A stretch of 64,000 nt of DNA. Source: Ulva prolifera (taxonomy: Eukaryota; Chlorophyta; Ulvophyceae; Ulvales; Ulvaceae). Numbering within the stretch: position 1 is the first letter of the stretch; the number at the start of each line of letters is the position of its first letter. The translations under genes and the position numbers were made by a program. The DNA is taken from the NCBI GenBank assembly GCA_023078555.1, contig CM041198.1:10917874-10981873 (forward strand), written 5' to 3'. Of the stretch, positions 1 through 12,295 are shown piece after piece. The notes below the pieces were generated by a model. That model made no database searches and was not told the origin of the DNA. It saw nothing but the letters and a program-made list of their open reading frames with translations.

Positions 1-654
1 CGAGATCTCGGGGTAGATAAGATACACACGTGCGGACCTGAGAGCCACTAGGCCTATCTTGGCCCTGGCATGCTGCAGGGCCTTGTAGAGTCTCGCAATC
101 ATGACATGTCATGCTGCGAACAAATTCAAGCCGGGCATTGATCTCCAGACACGATACGTGATGCTGCACCAGCACTATTGACGCTAAGGACCCGATGAAC
201 GGAGTTTCCAGACTATCCATGCACCCTGCATACGAAATACCCGGCAGGGATAGCTGTAATTCCACCATGCCTTCAGGCGGGTTCAATGTCAACAGTGTAC
301 CTCCCTTGAATGGGCGCCACTCATCTGGGCCAGATCAATCGCTATCTCCGTGAATGAAGTAACAGGAAGCAGTCACAACCAGTCCCTACATCACAACTGC
401 ACAAAGCCACGGCCATGCACATACGGCACACACACCTTTTGCACCCGGGCGGAAACTGACCCCGTGAACAGAAGGAGTGTGCTGGCTGGGATTGGGCTGC
501 GGCTGGGATTGGCACATCAGCGCACAGGGCCAGCTGGGCAGCGGGTTTCGAGCTCTGATGGCGTGGTACATGCGTCTTGGGCTGCGCCACGTGGTTAGCC
601 TTTCCAGTTGCCCCTTGGGTGTGCCTCACACACCTCAAGCTCTGTTCACGCACA
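1..654. other. no gene recognised
   Basis: I see no convincing coding exon, RNA gene or repeat here. Open frames are short, overlap on both strands and show no family motif. Confidence 0.5.
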
Positions 655-669
655 GACAAGTGCACATAT

Positions 670-752
670 GTAAAGTAAAGTAAATCTGAATTTATTGAGC
701 TGTATCCTATTGGACATTGACAACTCCGAGTAAACGGGACCACATATGCCGA
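670..752 (+). repeat. dispersed repeat R1, copy 1
   Basis: About 83 bp is nearly identical, in the same orientation, to 60411-60494. It includes the stretch CCTATTGGACATTGACAACT. Both copies have a GTAAAGTA-type A/T-rich run just upstream, and both have a copy of the R2 motif within about 250 bp. It is probably part of an interspersed element, but no ends or target-site duplications could be defined. Confidence 0.6.
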
Positions 753-835
753 AGGGGTAAACCACCTGGAAACTCCCCTCAGACGACCATACGCAACTCA
801 CAGGGCCTCCTCCTGTGCTAAGCGAGGTGGTGTGT

Positions 836-882
836 TGTGTTATGAGGACCCAGTTGGATAGGCAGGTAGCACCGCGAGATGT
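836..882 (+). repeat. dispersed motif R2, copy 1
   Basis: A motif of about 40 bp built around GGCAGGTAGCACCGC, preceded by a GTTA-GGAC block. It recurs at 2933-2976 (+), 3112-3155 (-), 4184-4223 (+) and, slightly changed, at 60664-60705 (-). This copy is the most diverged in its left half. Each copy is followed, in motif orientation, by CA-rich sequence. Confidence 0.55.
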
Positions 883-2814
883 GCGCTCGACACAAACACG
901 ATTGGGAGCACCACTCATGCAAGCCATCACCGCCGTGCCACACACAGCGCGCAGACACCGCTGTGCACCAACACCAGCCGCGCACGCCAGCACACACACC
1001 CCCACACCCACACACATGCATATGCAATGTCCCACCTGCACCCGCATGCACCCACCCGACCCTGTGGTACCATCCCCACAATCCTCACTGTATGCGGGGT
1101 CCAGGCGGCCCGGCACTGACACACATGCCGCCGTCCGGCCACCGTCGGGCACTTGGGTTCACCACGGGCCCCCGCACCCAAACCCCCTCCCCATGCCCAC
1201 CACAATGCAGGGACCCTCCCGAGAGGCGCACAGCACATGCACACCTGTACTGCGTTAGCGTACCCAACCCGCTCCAAATGCTGTGACGTGCCGGCGACGC
1301 GCGAAGCAAGCACCCGTAATGTCGCCCACCGGACAGAGCCTAGCAGCTGAACCCCTCAGTGCATGTCTGTGTGTCGCGAATCGCCTCCCGATAGCAGAAA
1401 CGCGGTGTTCCTCCTGTCTGCGTTGCGCTTGCCAACACCTGCAGGCGCTGACTCAGCCTCCGACGTGACGTCTCTCCATAGATCCGTGCAGACACCCATG
1501 CTGCTATGGGTTGTGCTAGTTGATAGTGAATACGCCTGCTGACTCTCCGACAGACTCTGCTTTGTGATGTTTAGGTACACTGAAGCCACCCGCTTCAGGC
1601 CGCACACTATAGCGGAACCGGCCCCGTCGTACATAGCAAATTCAAAACTCGAGTATTTCTGAGATCACTGCAGTACAATGTAAAGCATAAGGGCGTTGCG
1701 CTCACCTACGTGCACCCCCTTTGGTGGGTCTGGAATGATTCAACGCAATGGGCTGCAGAAGGACAGCAATCAGTGTTCCGCCTGCACAGTCCCTCTAGAA
1801 CAACTGGCTAATGTATGCTGCGCCCTGTTAGGATCCCAAATCATCTGATCATTGATGATCGGGCCATGTGCTGTGGGGTCCATGGACGGACGCTTCCACG
1901 CTCCACCACCTCGCCCTACTGCTCAATCTTCCCGGCTTCACATTGGAGACAGCTTCACCCATGAAGTGGTGCTTCAGCTTGAAACTGCCTGCTACTGTAC
2001 ATGTGAGTCGCCGGCAGGATGGCAAGATCCAGCAAGACACGGTTGTCACGGTTGTCCCGAGGCAACATACGCATGCACAATTGAGGGCAGCGGGCTAGCA
2101 CTAGCTCGTGGTGATGATCAGTACCATTTAAACTTCGCTTAAATGAGACCTCAGCGCAGCTGTTGAGAGGCCTCTAGGGAATGTATATATTTCCCGATTC
2201 CTTAGCTCACCTGGATCGCCCACTCAAGGGGGAGCCACCTGCACGTCTGCTGTGCTAGTACAGCACCCGCTTGTCAAGATATGCATTGTGCTGGCCGCAT
2301 CTGCAAACCAGGCCTTGCATCCATCGGGTGCGGACAACGCACAAGGCGATAAGTGATCCCACCTTGCCAGCTAACTAGCGATAGATAGTGTGCACCAACT
2401 CGTACGATCCAGATCGACGTCCCCGTCACCTATGGATGTGCGCACTCTGGCCACGCTCCACGCACCCCCGCAAGCAAGCTAGCACTGCCGCGCGGAGTCG
2501 CGGAGGTTCCATGAGCCACAGCGTACACGTGCCAAAGACTGTGTGACGATCAGCCCAGTCGGTGACCGCAGGCACAGCGTGTAGGGAACATTCCCACATG
2601 TGCACCCTGGGGCTCTCAGGGAGGCCCCTCGGCCCGGCAATGCCAGGTGAAAGTCTTTGTCGACAGTGTTCAGGCAGTGTGCACCAACAGTCAGAGTATG
2701 GCCTCTAGTATTTGGCGTAGATATTTTGTTTCGATTCTTGCTATTTATACATGCACCTCGAGATATTCAACATGTTTTGGCCTTGCCAAAGCACCTCATG
2801 TAACGCTGTGTTGG
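883..2814. other. no gene recognised; CA-rich in first part
   Basis: 950-1050 is rich in CACACA/CACCC. The remainder is of mixed composition, with no supported exon, RNA gene or repeat. Long overlapping open frames near 650-1310 lie on both strands and are low-complexity artefacts. Confidence 0.45.
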
Positions 2815-2935
2815 GCAGTCAGCAAAATACCATTGGGGACTTCCACCATGAACATCACTGCAAGTAATTTCAAAGGTGGGCAGAGGCTGCATGAGCACCG
2901 CACCAGCACACACGATTTCAATGTGCATGTATGGT
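2815..2935 (+). repeat. dispersed repeat R3, copy 1
   Basis: Aligns with 25518-25640 in the same orientation. Shared blocks include GGTCAGCAAAAT/AGTCAGCAAAAT, TCAAAGGTGGGCAG, GCACCAGCA and TGTGCATGTATG. Identity is roughly 70-75% by eye. It abuts the left arm of the R2 inverted pair. Confidence 0.5.
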
Positions 2936-3157
2936 AAGGACAAAGCCAGAGAGGCAGGTAGCACCGCAGGACACAAACAGGTGTACCATACACACAAGCA
3001 ACCACGCAATGCAACCGTGCATGGCCACCCGGGCAACATTGCAAGGCAGGGTTCGATGTGGGTCTGCATTTGCTAGTGTTGGTGGCGTTGCTGTGCTTGT
3101 GCGCTGCCCAGCTGGCGGTGCTACCGGCCTCTCTGACTTTTGCTTGTAACAAACGAA
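2931..3157. repeat. R2 motif as an inverted pair (possible MITE)
   Basis: A forward R2 copy at the left end and an inverted R2 copy at the right end form imperfect terminal inverted repeats of about 35 bp around a 150-bp centre. This looks like a small foldback element. I could not find a flanking target-site duplication, so two independent insertions remain possible. Confidence 0.4.
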
Positions 3158-3444
3158 ATCAACCGCTGGCATGCAACATGGACCAACACACCTGCACCGC
3201 TGCACACCAAAACCGGCCATGTGCATGCAAGCTGCTGCGGGAGGCGGACCTCGAGGCCGAATAGGCCGCGCTGCTGGACCTACTGTCCGTGATGTGCGGA
3301 CAGCATGCAACACACGTGTCAGATCACTCTCAACAACATCCTGCGGTGTCTGCAGCAGCTCGTGCGGCACCCCGACCGCACCATCCAGCGCAGCGCGGTC
3401 CGTCCTTGGTGCTTGTGTGTACTTGTGTTCGCTGGTCCCGCTAT

Positions 3445-3708
3445 CGCATGACGCTGGTCCCGGTAACGCATGAGACAAGTGGACGGGTCGGCCCGGCCGC
3501 CTTTACGTTCCTCAACAGGCTTGCTGATGTAGCTGCTGGGTCTGGCGCAGCCTCGTGGCGGCGATTCCTCAAGAATGCGATGCGCGATTTCTCGACGACG
3601 CTCTGCCGTGCAGTGGCGCGCCAGGTCCGCGCCGCGGCTCCGCTGATGGCACATCACGCAGGCATGTCAGTTATGGCGGGAGTTACAGTCCCGTCCGATG
3701 ACCTCTAG
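3445..3708 (+). pseudogene. retroelement protein C-terminal domain fragment, copy 1
   Basis: The frame ending at 3708 encodes a domain with the pattern LVPVTHETSGRVGPAAF, then FLNRLAD, AGSGAAS, a basic FLKNAMRD block and TLCRAVARQV. It matches the minus-strand copy at 4742-5523 almost residue for residue, ending in the same VPSDDL, and resembles a third copy at 46214-46618. From memory of the family, this V-E-T-x-G-R-x-G plus A-L-R-x-L-S pattern closes the ORF2 protein of algal and plant non-LTR retrotransposons. No reverse transcriptase is present upstream, so it is a truncated relic. The family assignment is from pattern, not a search. Confidence 0.5.
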
Positions 3709-3963
3709 CCGCTCACAGGCCATCCGGTCTGAGTGGTGGGCCGCCCCTCGGGGGCCCTATGCGCTTTGCGCCAACAACCGACGGCTCCTGGACGCCCGAT
3801 TCTGCATGGTATGTGGGATGACTGTCGATAGCATTGCCGGGGGGCAGGGGGACTGATTGGGGACGGCCTTGTCCCTGGTGCAATACGGTGTGGGTGCGCG
3901 TCAGGTGGGCTGCGCGGCGGTGTGCTGGCAGACAGAGTGCGCTGTGGGCCTATGGTTGGGGAG

Positions 3964-3989
3964 GGGGGGGGGGGGGGGGGGGGGGGGGG
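3964..3989 (+). repeat. poly-G tract
   Basis: About 26 consecutive G, ending in a C. It lies 20-45 bp from the CG and TG tracts that follow. It could form G-quadruplex and is likely length-unstable, so the assembled length may not be exact. Confidence 0.9.
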
Positions 3990-4011
3990 CGGTCGGGTGG
4001 CCAGGGCGGGC

Positions 4012-4223
<212 letters not shown>

Positions 4224-4741
4224 CAAGAAGCAGGGGAAACGCACACCACGCAGCAAGCCACACGAAGCGCACACCAAAACACCCACGCAACGGCAGCACC
4301 CGCGCCGGACACAGCGACACGGCAACACAACCACACACACGCCCATGCCCACACGCCCATCCCACCCGAACCCCGCCCAACAGCAAGGCGCACGAGCCCC
4401 GGAAGCACAAGCAGCCAAGGCCGCCCGGCAAAAAAACAGCGAGACCGCAACAACCCCCAGCCCGGGGAGGCCCCCGCCTCCCCCAGCACAACCCCCCAAG
4501 CCCAGCCCGCGCACACCACCCCGCCCGCCCGCAAACCCACACCCGCAACCCCCAGAGGCCAGCCCAGCCCGCCCAAACCACCCGGCCGCGCCCCAACGGC
4601 GGGCCACACACAGGCGCACGGGGAAGACACCAGCGAGACGCGGCACGCCCGAGCCGTCACCACAATAAAGCGGACAAGGCTGCGAGCGCACAAGCAGCGG
4701 CAACTGCCCACCACGCAGCCCGGGCGGGTGCGCAGCGCCGC
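4224..4741. other. C/A-rich unique spacer, no gene
   Basis: Strongly C- and A-rich on the plus strand (many CCC, CCACAC and CCCGCC runs). Open in several frames because stop codons are depleted. No protein motif is recognised. Confidence 0.5.
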
Positions 4742-5523
4742 TCAAGCCGGGTGGCCCGTGAGCGGCGTGAGGTCATCGGACGGGACCGACAGCCCCGTCA
4801 AAACAGCCTTGCCCGCATGACGCGCCATCAGCAGGGCAGCGGCATGCACCTGCCGAGCCACCGCGCGGCACAGCGTCGTGGACAGGTCGCGCATCGCATT
4901 CTCCAAGAACAGCCGCCGGGAGGCGGCGCCCGAACCCGCAGCAAGGTCGGCAAGCCGGTTCAGGAAGGCGAACGCGGCTGGGCCAATCCTCCCGTACGTC
5001 TCGTGAGAGAGTGGCACCAGGGTGAACGCGCCAGAGCCCGCACGGCCATATTTGTCGCGCTTGCGCTGGTCGGCTTGCGCCGCGGCGGCGCCGTCACAGG
5101 TCGCCGCCGAGCGGACATTCGAGCCAGCCAGCGGGTGAGACACGCACACATCGCCGATCACCGGCGAGCCAGGGAAGAACGCGAGAATGTCACCGCGCTG
5201 AGCGCCTCTGCGCGACCGGGGAGGAGAAGCCGAAGGGGCACTCCGGGCGTTGTCCGATCGCCGCGAACACCGTCCGGCAGCCAGAGGCCGTTGAGGCTCA
5301 GGGGCGTCGCGCTCGTCGCCCGCCGCCGCCGGCGCCGGCGTCGGCGCCGCGCCGGGCTCAGCCGGGGTGGGGGACGGGCCGGCTTCGGGGGCAGGTGTGA
5401 CACAGGGAGCACACCCTGAGGCAGAGACAGCAGCTGCGTACGTGACAAGAGGGGGAGCCTGGGCGCCATGGGAGGGAGCGGGCGCGGCCGAGGCAGGGGA
5501 GGTGTCGGAGACAGGCTGAGCTG
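4742..5523 (-). pseudogene. retroelement protein C-terminal fragment, copy 2 (inverted)
   Basis: The minus-strand frame ends at 4742 and encodes, from its N-terminal side, an Ala/Pro-rich linker, a GDVCVSHPLAGSNVRSAA segment, a K/R-rich KRDKYG block, then the domain LVPLSHETYGRIGPAAF...FLNRLADLAAGSG...AMRDLSTTLCRAVARQV. The last 90 residues are about 80% identical to the plus-strand copy 1.0 kb away, so the two form an inverted repeat with the first poly-TG block in the centre. Upstream in this frame the CA microsatellite replaces coding sequence. The GD-x-x-x-x-HP element followed by the GR-x-G element is, to my recollection, characteristic of non-LTR ORF2 C-termini. No intact element remains. 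Confidence 0.5.
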
Positions 5524-5528
5524 TTGCT

Positions 5529-5685
<157 letters not shown>

Positions 5686-5738
5686 AGTAATGCTTAAGTG
5701 CCGTCGTGGACGCGACAAGCGCAGCGAGTCTGAATCGC

Positions 5739-5872
5739 AACCGGGCTGGTACGGAGTCTCGGACCGGCGAGAGGTCGTGCACACCTAGGCCATTGGGTGA
5801 TCTACTGCCTTTAGAAACCTGGGTGAGAGATCAGCCGATCTATGTTGGTGGGGCTGATTGCGGTCTCAGCTC
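5739..5872 (+). repeat. dispersed repeat R4, copy 1
   Basis: Aligns in the same orientation with 25912-26041. Shared blocks include ACCGGGCTGGTACGGAGTCT, ACCGGCGAGAG, GGGTGATCT, CGATCT and GGGCTGATTGCG. Both copies are followed by a second shared block (R5), but the spacing differs: about 680 bp here and about 140 bp there. Confidence 0.55.
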
Positions 5873-6552
5873 CGTTTTGCAGGCATATTTGTGGTGTGCA
5901 CATTCAACTTTAGTGTCGTCATGTCGGTCGACGTGATGTGACTACATCAGACGGACCCTGCAGCTGGGGCAGGCCGCCTTACCAGCCCCCAGATGCAAAA
6001 GCTCATCGACGTGTTTGGCACATGTAGAAGTGCTAGATGATTTTTTTTGCCTGGTGGTTGCTATGTGTGGTGCAGTGCAGCTCCAAAAGCCAAAAAATTC
6101 ATTGATTTCAAGCCCTGATTGTGCAAGGATTCCGGCACGCCCACAAACCAGCCCGACGTGCATTCCCACTGAGATGTTGTGAGAATTGGCTTCCTCAAGG
6201 CCACGTACCCAACATGCTCTACATACCAACAGCGCCCGATCAGAGTACTTCACATATACCTCAAGTGATCTTCTGCTCGAATCAGAGCCTTTGACTTTGC
6301 ACACCAGCACTGACCCCCGAACCCCGAATATGTGTGTGCACCATTTTTTCCCCGGAAAGTTTTCATGCACTCACTCTCACAAATGAAAGGCATACACAAG
6401 CAGATTTTCGCGTGCATCGCGAAACTGCGATCCAGCTGTCAACAACGCTCTCGTGGTGGCAGTGGAGGTCCAGAATCTGGACTCCAGATATACATGATAG
6501 TTCAGAGTCCATGGCTAGTCCCGCAGCGCAGTGTATTTGGCAATGTATGGGG
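5873..6552. other. no gene recognised between R4 and R5
   Basis: Open frames on both strands overlap and have no motif. If R4 and R5 belong to one element, this is its internal sequence, which is shorter in the second copy. Confidence 0.35.
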
Positions 6553-6637
6553 CTTCTCTGCTGTGCATTCCGCCTGGCGGTATAGGGGCTTGCCCTGTTG
6601 GATTCAGCACGTTGAAAGGCCCCATCAGCTCTCATGT
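6553..6637 (+). repeat. dispersed repeat R5, copy 1
   Basis: CTGCTGTGCATTCCGCC, then a G-rich stretch, then GTTGAAAGGCCCCAT, is matched by 26185-26250. Together with R4 it suggests two diverged copies of one longer element. Confidence 0.5.
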
Positions 6638-7035
6638 GACCGCAGGAAACAGCAACACCCGCGCATGCATGAATACGCGGCCGCTGGCCCGACGGCAAAT
6701 CGTCAACGCATGTGTACAATATAGCTGTGCCGGAGCGCTTCGCGTTGTAGAAGATGTATGACATATGAAGTCTGTGGATTCTGGTCGAGTGCAAGGCGCT
6801 CATCAAGCGAAGTAAGGTTGAAAAACGTCACTCGCTCATCTTGGTGTTCGGGCTCATGGGATCCTCGTCGTTGTTGAAGCCATAAGAAAAGTCGTATCCG
6901 CTTTATATACCTGAGCGCAGCTGGAATGGAAGCGTGAAAGCGCTACCATTGTCATGTGCTTGGCGTCGTTGCGAGTGCTCAGTTGTGAGGTCTCACTCAA
7001 ATTTGGAGTCTGAGCCAATGTAAAGTAAGAGACAA

Positions 7036-8447
7036 ATGACGATCAACAGCGGCATCCTTTACCTCGAAAAGTTTATTGAGGACTCGAATCTGTTGCCCTC
7101 TGATCTTGGCCGACTGCTGAACTTCATCAAGGCACTGGACGAGAGATTGCAAGGCGCGCCGCGCTTTAGCCACAAGGGTCCAGCAGCCCAAATCGTACCA
7201 GCAAGTGCTATCCTGAAGTCTGTCTGCTTTAGTGTACCATGTTTCACCACATCCTGGAAGCCCACATGGGCAATATCACATCTGTGTCGCAGCTCTACTC
7301 ATGTCAAGAACGCTTGTGACAGTGACAAGTACTGAATCTGCAGATGTCACAGCTGAAGCAGACGAAAAACTGAAAGCATTTATTGGTTCACAACGGGTTG
7401 CAGCGCAGCGTCCTGAGGATGTCAGTGAGCAGCGAATGGCCATTGATTCACTACATACAGAGATGATCCACCTGCAGGAGGAAAAGAACCTTGTTGCCAT
7501 GCAAGTATGCGCCACATGTTTTCAATATGATTTGCTTGATGATATACCGAGAATATTGGATGCCTCACCAGTATCGCTGCGATGCTTTGGCTATCAAGCA
7601 GCGCATTGGTAATGCAGTTGGAAACGCTGCTGCGTGGCAAAGAAGAGGAGCTAGCAAGATCCGAAGCAGCTCTGAAACGGGAACTTTCAATCAGTGAAAC
7701 AGAAAATCGCTTTTCACATCAGCCCCAGCAATTCGCTGTTGGAATGCAAACCCCCCATGCTCAAGGCACGTACCAAGCAATTCCTGGGTCAGGAAGGACC
7801 GGCTCCATGCATGGTGTTCAACCTGTAGAATATGGTGCGGGATCCCCAACCCTGACGAAGAAAGACTGTCCTTTGGTTTTTGCCTTCAGCCTATGGGCTG
7901 CCAAATGCCTAACGGATAGCATGATTGCCCAGGTCAACGAAAATCTGCCGGCATACCTGTGGCGGGGCAGATGGCAATGGGCGGTCGCCATCACAGCCAC
8001 CACAGCTTGCCCGCACACCATGGTCAAGTGGCAGGGGCACCAGTGCACATGGCGCAACCTATGATGGCACCTTATGTTGTGAATGGTGGTCCCATGGGTG
8101 CACCAATGTATGCATACCCCAACATGCCTCAGCAAGTTGATGCACAAGAGATAGCAGAACCGGGACCAACATTCATGCCAGTGGACCCGTCGATGAATTC
8201 TCATGCAAGTAAGCCTCAAGCAAAGGACGGGCACTTTTTAACCATGGCAGAGATTTCTCCTGATTTACAGGGCAAGCAGGCAGAGCTGTTGTGGCCAGAT
8301 GACGGCCAGTGGTACTTGGTCATGATCCGCGCAGTTGACATGTACAACCGTACTGCGGATATACAGTATTACACAGGAGAGCACGAATCCAACCTGAATC
8401 TGGAAGAGGTAGTGACTAAGAGAGAGCTGCGGATCATTCCAGGATGA
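7036..8447 (+). CDS. ING-like N-terminus with Tudor/Agenet-like C-terminus (spliced)
   Basis: Proposed exons are 7036-7177, 7344-7504, 7618-7834 and 7933-8447; all three junction phases agree, giving about 344 residues. Residues 8-35 read ILYLEKFIEDSNLLP and LLNFIKALDERLQ, fitting the N-terminal helix pair of ING chromatin proteins (Y-L-E-x-Y/F, L-P-x-x-L, L-D-x-R). A coiled coil of about 80 residues follows, then a Met/His/Pro-rich linker. The last 65 residues read LQGKQAELLWPDDGQWYL then ADIQYYTGEHE, a Tudor- or Agenet-type fold that would read methylated lysine or arginine. There is no PHD finger. The likely role is a histone-acetyltransferase subunit or chromatin reader in the nucleus. 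The start is the first in-frame ATG. The first intron is the least certain junction. Confidence 0.55.
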
Positions 8448-11400
8448 CATGCTATTATTTCTGCGTGAACCAAATCTTCAATCAGCTCGATTTTTGTACA
8501 ACAGTTCACCTGGCCTGTCCAAATGTAAGCAGCGTATGTAGAGTTCTTGTATTGTCAGCTTGTGGACGAGTTGAACATTCAACTCCCAGATACAGTCATG
8601 TGCTATGTAGCGTTCACTCAGATCTAATAGCCTCATGCATCACCACTCGACATATCGAGTGAGCATATGGGGGTACGAGGCACGCTAACTGGGAGTTTCG
8701 CAGCCTTGCAGATGTCGCTGCACACCGGAACCGTGAGCCGTGCAGAGATACAGGCAGGCCAGCTGAAATTTACGAAATTATATTTGGATCAAGCCAGCTG
8801 GCGTGCCCCAGTCTCAGAGTCGGTGGCTTTGTTCAGCAACAGGTGGAACATCTCTGGGTGACTTTCTACATCACCAGCTATGGTATGTATCCACGCAATC
8901 CTCATTTACTGGCCTGTGTTCAAAACCTGCTGCCAAGTTATTTTGACACTTAGCGCTTTTGTAGACGGCATCTCGTAGAGTGCAAAACGCGAAAAGCGCG
9001 AGCTACCATAAAAACGTCCTCAAGCGTGGCGATGCATCTGTCAAAGCTGCATCTAAGGAGGTGCTTTCTAGCCTGCATTGCTCGAATGCGTGCAGCACTG
9101 GGCTGTGCTGCGGATTCAGTCCCGAAGGAATCTTCGGGACTGCTTCTACACAGAAATGCTGCCGTTTAGAATTTTGGAATCAACGCTTGACTCTCTTGTC
9201 CGGTCGTCGTGTCCCAACCACGGGATCAATCGAGCTGATCAGGCGCTCGCGTACAGAAGGCGCGTGAAGGGCCCAGGCTTGGATCTGTGGTGATCGCATT
9301 CTTCTTCTTCGTTGTCGTTGGATCATGTATGTTCCACTTTCATGATACTGTTTTGGGTGCCGAAGCTGTTTCAATACAGCAGCTGAGCTGACTCAGAATA
9401 CCGACCTTCACAGCTGCATGCAGCGATCTTGCACTTCATCCGATCCATCACTTAAGTCGTAAAGGAGCTGACGCCCACCTTGGTTTACATTCCGTGGCTG
9501 GAGACAAGCTGCTTCAGGGCTCTTCAGGTACATTAAAAAAAAAAAAAAACCCCCTGCTACGTGGCTGATTGCAATTAGCTGCTTCTACATCATGGTAGGC
9601 AAAGATCTGAGAATTCCCTGTTGAGCGTGTGGGTGTCCCTATGATATGCTATATCTGCTTTTCGGATCTTGAGATGAAACAACACCCTTGTCAGATGCTG
9701 TGCAACGCTTGCAGCTTTGTTGACACGCAGTCAAGCTTCTCTGCGTTGCGATCGCTGACAGTGTATTTGATCAGTAACTGTGGTAGTATCCGCGTCGATT
9801 CATTGGCGTTATGTGTCAAACTGTGATGCATCTGACGCTGACCCAAGGGTGGTGTCTTGGATAGTGATCATATTGTGGTCTAGTTACACATGTCGCATGG
9901 AGTATGGTCACGTCACCTCTGTTCCTCTTCTTTCTTGCCGAACCATGGCGATGTACATGCTGTATCAGCACTGGTCGCAATTGCTACAGATGATACCTTG
10001 TGTGAGGGTGTGAGTCGACATGTTCGCGGAAAGAATTAAACATCTGCACTTGCTCAGAACTGTGGTATGTGTTCAGTGATTCGCAAGTGACTCATTTGAA
10101 GTGAGTGTTGTCACTGGCGTGGCACAAGGTAGCCCTGATTGTGCCATGATATATTTCATTGTGCCAAGACACATGCTGGTGCCTTCAAGCACGGCCCCAT
10201 ACATTGATTGTCCTGAAGAACGAATACATGTTTGTCATGCGTGAAAATTTGCTCATGCATTGAATGTATCCACTGATTATGTTGGCTTGTCGCAGCTCAC
10301 TGTGGGGCAGGCTGTGCTCGAAGCATAGTGGGCCCTTGGATGTAGTCAATGATCTGTCGCCATTGTGACATGTTTGAAACACCGACACCTGCTCTACCAA
10401 CTCGGGTACCGGTGACAGCGGTGAGCCTGACTGCAATCTGGAGCCTTCACAACTCACAAACTAAACAACTCATGCCTATGGTATTGTACTGCACGTCACA
10501 TTCATACTGCCCCCCACATACCATAGCAATGAAATAGGTAATAACATGGGCAGTTTGACAATGTGCCAGAAAGCCCCACAACTGTGAACTGACTCTGTGC
10601 AACTGAGCAGCTTTGCATCACACCCCGACCTGTGCCTGCAAGCACTTTCCAGTCACTGTTGAGACTGAATTCTGCGGAGCAATGGCTGCGTTGATGGCTA
10701 TTGGACATCTCTTGTACTCCGGAAATGCGCAATGGAACCAGCCTGTGCGCAACAAGGATATTGAGCAGCAACGGAGCTGGAAGCAACACTGACACATGAT
10801 CTGAGGCATTATGTCAATGGCATGAGCAAGCGATGCAGCAGCAGGTGTTGCATACGGAGGAAGTGCTGAAGGCATGGTCATGACCAAATCACCATCCCAA
10901 CCGTACACCGCAGCACATAGCGGCCACAATGACGGCTGCTCCAGGGCGCTGTAAGATGGAATTGACATAGCATGTACATGACGGTTCCCTTGTTACCACA
11001 CTCAGGCAATAGCATACATGCCCACTGTGTTAGGTCGCCGTGCATGGAGACAGTCTGCACAGCCAGTACCTTCGCCACCCCACCACTCCAGTCACCAAGC
11101 ATAATCCTGGAACTGGTCCGCTACTGCACGCCCCTGCATCAAGTCGGCGTCAGGCATGCACGCAAGCATGCCAGACCGGCCTGTGAATACTCTGAAAATG
11201 ACCTCCCGGCGAGCGGTTGCAGGGCCTGCAAGTTGACGTCAATTTGTATGTAAACGCTGATTCAGGAATCTCAGCAGGAGATTTGCACCGAACTCATGCA
11301 AGATTTCAAGCACTCAAAAACTCTACTTCAACCCGCCACGCCACGTCGCACCTGCCCCGCAGACCCCATTAATAGTACATGTGAACGCCTATAATACCGG

Positions 11401-12295
11401 TGCTAGACTGCCACTATCGTCACTTGCATGAGCTTCTTCAAGTCTGTGGTCGCGGCCATGCTGTCCGGGCGTTGTGGCATGTGCATCTTATGGAATATAC
11501 ACGCGAGTCGATGTATGTTTCCGTTGCGATTGTTCCAGCACGACGACCAAGATGTGGACTGAGCGTTAATTGTCATTTCTGCACGCCGAATCCAGGACAT
11601 CGTGCACCGCAACAACGGACACCCGGCCCGGTAACCTTTTAAAAAAATCAAAAATTGCTTTTTTCATTAAAAAAAAAAATTCTATTATTTGTTGAGAAAC
11701 ACAGTGCGGTTGACCCAGGTCAACCACGGCTGATCTGCACGGTAAGCAAAATGCAGATCAGAAGGCAAGCACTTCACACCATCATTGAAACAAATACGGC
11801 AGTGAAGATCACACTTTGTGCACTTGAGCGCACGAGAAGAAGTTTCGCGCTGGGCTTTTTCTCTCGTTGCGCCGCGACCAGCTGGCCAAGTATCACACAA
11901 CCCCACAAAAAGCGCAATGACGGCGTCCTCATGCTGCTCAGGCGCCAAGTCGGAGGACCATGCGCGCGAGGTACCTGTACTGCCGTTTGTTCATTTGTCG
12001 AAAATCCCGCTATATGGGCCCGACTGCGCTGTGTCTCTGCGATTTGTATTCTGTGTTGGAGCAGCAACACTAGACTGAGGTCATAAGTATTGGACAATGG
12101 ATCGTTAAAAACATCGACCAGCTGGCTGTATTTGTCGAGGACAAACGCTGCTCGCAGAGACTGTTTGGGAATACGGATTGTACACACGGCGATCTCGATC
12201 ATTTGTCAAGCCTACAGCATAAGCATACGCGTGACAGCGATGTACAAAACCATCTGATGTAGTCAATCTTGAAGGGACTTGGGGGGGGGGCAGAT
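8448..12295. other. 3.8 kb without a recognised gene
   Basis: No exon, RNA gene or transposon was found. Notable small items are a perfect hairpin at 9117-9142, a 13-16-base A run near 9535, and a tandem A-rich stretch at 11638-11690. Some of it may be 3' and 5' untranslated sequence of the flanking genes. Confidence 0.45.
9117..9142. repeat. perfect 11-bp hairpin with GAAT loop
   Basis: CAGTCCCGAAG is followed after four bases by its exact reverse complement CTTCGGGACTG. It has no T-run after it. It could be a structured RNA element or chance; no gene is assigned. Confidence 0.5.

Noticed and set aside
646-1313. Several overlapping frames of 85-170 codons on both strands
   Set aside because: CA-rich, low complexity, open on both strands, no splice-consistent extension and no motif.
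8086-8234. His-rich minus-strand frame opposite the ING/Tudor gene
   Set aside because: Mirror of the Met/His/Pro-rich linker on the plus strand, which has a coherent spliced frame.
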